A stretch of 13,925 nt of DNA, from NCBI GenBank assembly GCA_009774255.1, contig VSNK01000144.1, forward strand, positions 1 to 13,925, in the 5' to 3' direction. Of this stretch, positions 13,605-13,925 are shown one piece after another. The notes under the pieces were generated by a model. It was not told where the DNA came from. It saw nothing but the letters and a program-made list of their open reading frames with translations, and searched no databases. The DNA comes from Faecalicatena sp. (lineage in GTDB: Bacteria; Bacillota; Clostridia; Lachnospirales; Lachnospiraceae). The translations under genes were made by a program, and so were the position numbers. Every line of letters begins with the position of its first letter. Positions within the stretch are counted from its first letter, which is position 1.

Positions 13605-13925
13605 ATGAAATATGATTTTACAACAATTATGGATCGAACCGGTAAAGACGCAATCGCGGTGGATGTGATTCCGTATGATAATGTGCAGGTCAGGGAGGGC
13701 CTAAGCAAGATTCCGATGTGGGTGGCGGATATGAATTTTCAGACAGTCCCGACCATACCGGAGGCAATCATTGAACGTACTCGGCACGCGGCATACGGAT
13801 ATTTTTCTGTAAGAGACGAGTACTATGATTCTATTATTAAGTGGCATGAGACTCGGCACGGCGTACAGGGGCTGGCGAAGGAATGTATCGGTTATGAAAA
13901 CGGTGTTCTCGGCGGCGTCCTCAGT
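13605..13925 (+). CDS. MalY/PatB-family PLP-dependent C-S lyase (5' part, cut by window edge)
   Basis: The first 107 codons of a class I/II fold aminotransferase-like enzyme. The opening MKYDFTTIMDRTGKDAI, then IPMWVADMNFQTVPTI (36-51), YGYF (64-67) and YYDSIIKWHETRHG (73-86) are the classic N-terminal signature of MalY/PatB enzymes. These cleave cystathionine or cysteine conjugates to a thiol, pyruvate and ammonia (cystathionine beta-lyase activity). The PLP-binding Lys and most of the enzyme lie beyond the window, so intactness cannot be judged. ATG 13605 has AGAGAGG (13591-13597) seven bases upstream. It has its own promoter, transcribed away from azlCD. Its leader carries the MITE-like insertion. 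Confidence 0.9.
   Translation, partial: MKYDFTTIMDRTGKDAIAVDVIPYDNVQVREGLSKIPMWVADMNFQTVPTIPEAIIERTRHAAYGYFSVRDEYYDSIIKWHETRHGVQGLAKECIGYENGVLGGVLS

Overview
The window looks like chromosomal DNA from a spore-forming Clostridia member, most likely Lachnospiraceae. The reasons are canonical low-GC Gram-positive Shine-Dalgarno sites (GGAGG/GAGG) and sigma-A promoters, and the protein repertoire: an HtrA protease with an acidic Tyr/Asn-rich N-terminus, a LysM/DUF5711-like/CvpA membrane cluster, a GH13 branching enzyme and a dCache hybrid kinase. The genus cannot be fixed by eye.

Layout. (1) 158-1465: membrane-anchored HtrA-type serine protease, closed by a strong terminator. (2) 1673-6175: five co-directional genes. 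They encode a protein with an MPN/JAMM-like domain, a membrane segment and a C-terminal LysM domain; a DUF5711-like membrane-anchored repeat protein; a CvpA-family membrane protein; an acidic protein with two C-terminal membrane segments; and an 87-aa protein of unknown function. Internal promoters precede the second and fourth of these. Two perfect matches to the Spo0A box (TTTGTCGAA) lie in the upstream regions of the first and fourth. (3) 6399-8330: glgB, the glycogen branching enzyme, with no other glg gene nearby. (4) 8329-8545: a 160-nt near-perfect hairpin starting on the glgB stop codon, then a terminator-like hairpin. (5) 8562-11957: a large hybrid histidine kinase (dCache - linker/PAS-like - HisKA - HATPase - REC - REC). 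(6) 12084-13140, minus strand: azlD and azlC, a branched-chain amino acid exporter pair. (7) 13141-13604: back-to-back promoters for azlCD and for a MalY/PatB-family PLP enzyme whose gene runs off the right edge. A 144-bp MITE-like element with an exact 8-bp target duplication sits at the start of that enzyme's leader.

Functional reading. Regions 1-2 look like an envelope group (protein quality control, peptidoglycan binding, membrane scaffolding), and the Spo0A boxes suggest a link to entry into stationary phase or sporulation. Regions 3-5 carry glycogen synthesis and a two-component sensor whose mRNA leader contains a terminator, so the sensor may depend on read-through from glgB. Regions 6-7 handle amino acids: branched-chain export and sulfur amino acid cleavage.

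The strongest unexplained signals are the two small palindromic elements. The one at 8329-8488 has all eight of its transition-type mismatches as G.U pairs on the + strand. The one at 13335-13494 duplicated part of a -10 box as it inserted, leaving the promoter intact and lengthening the leader by about 152 nt.
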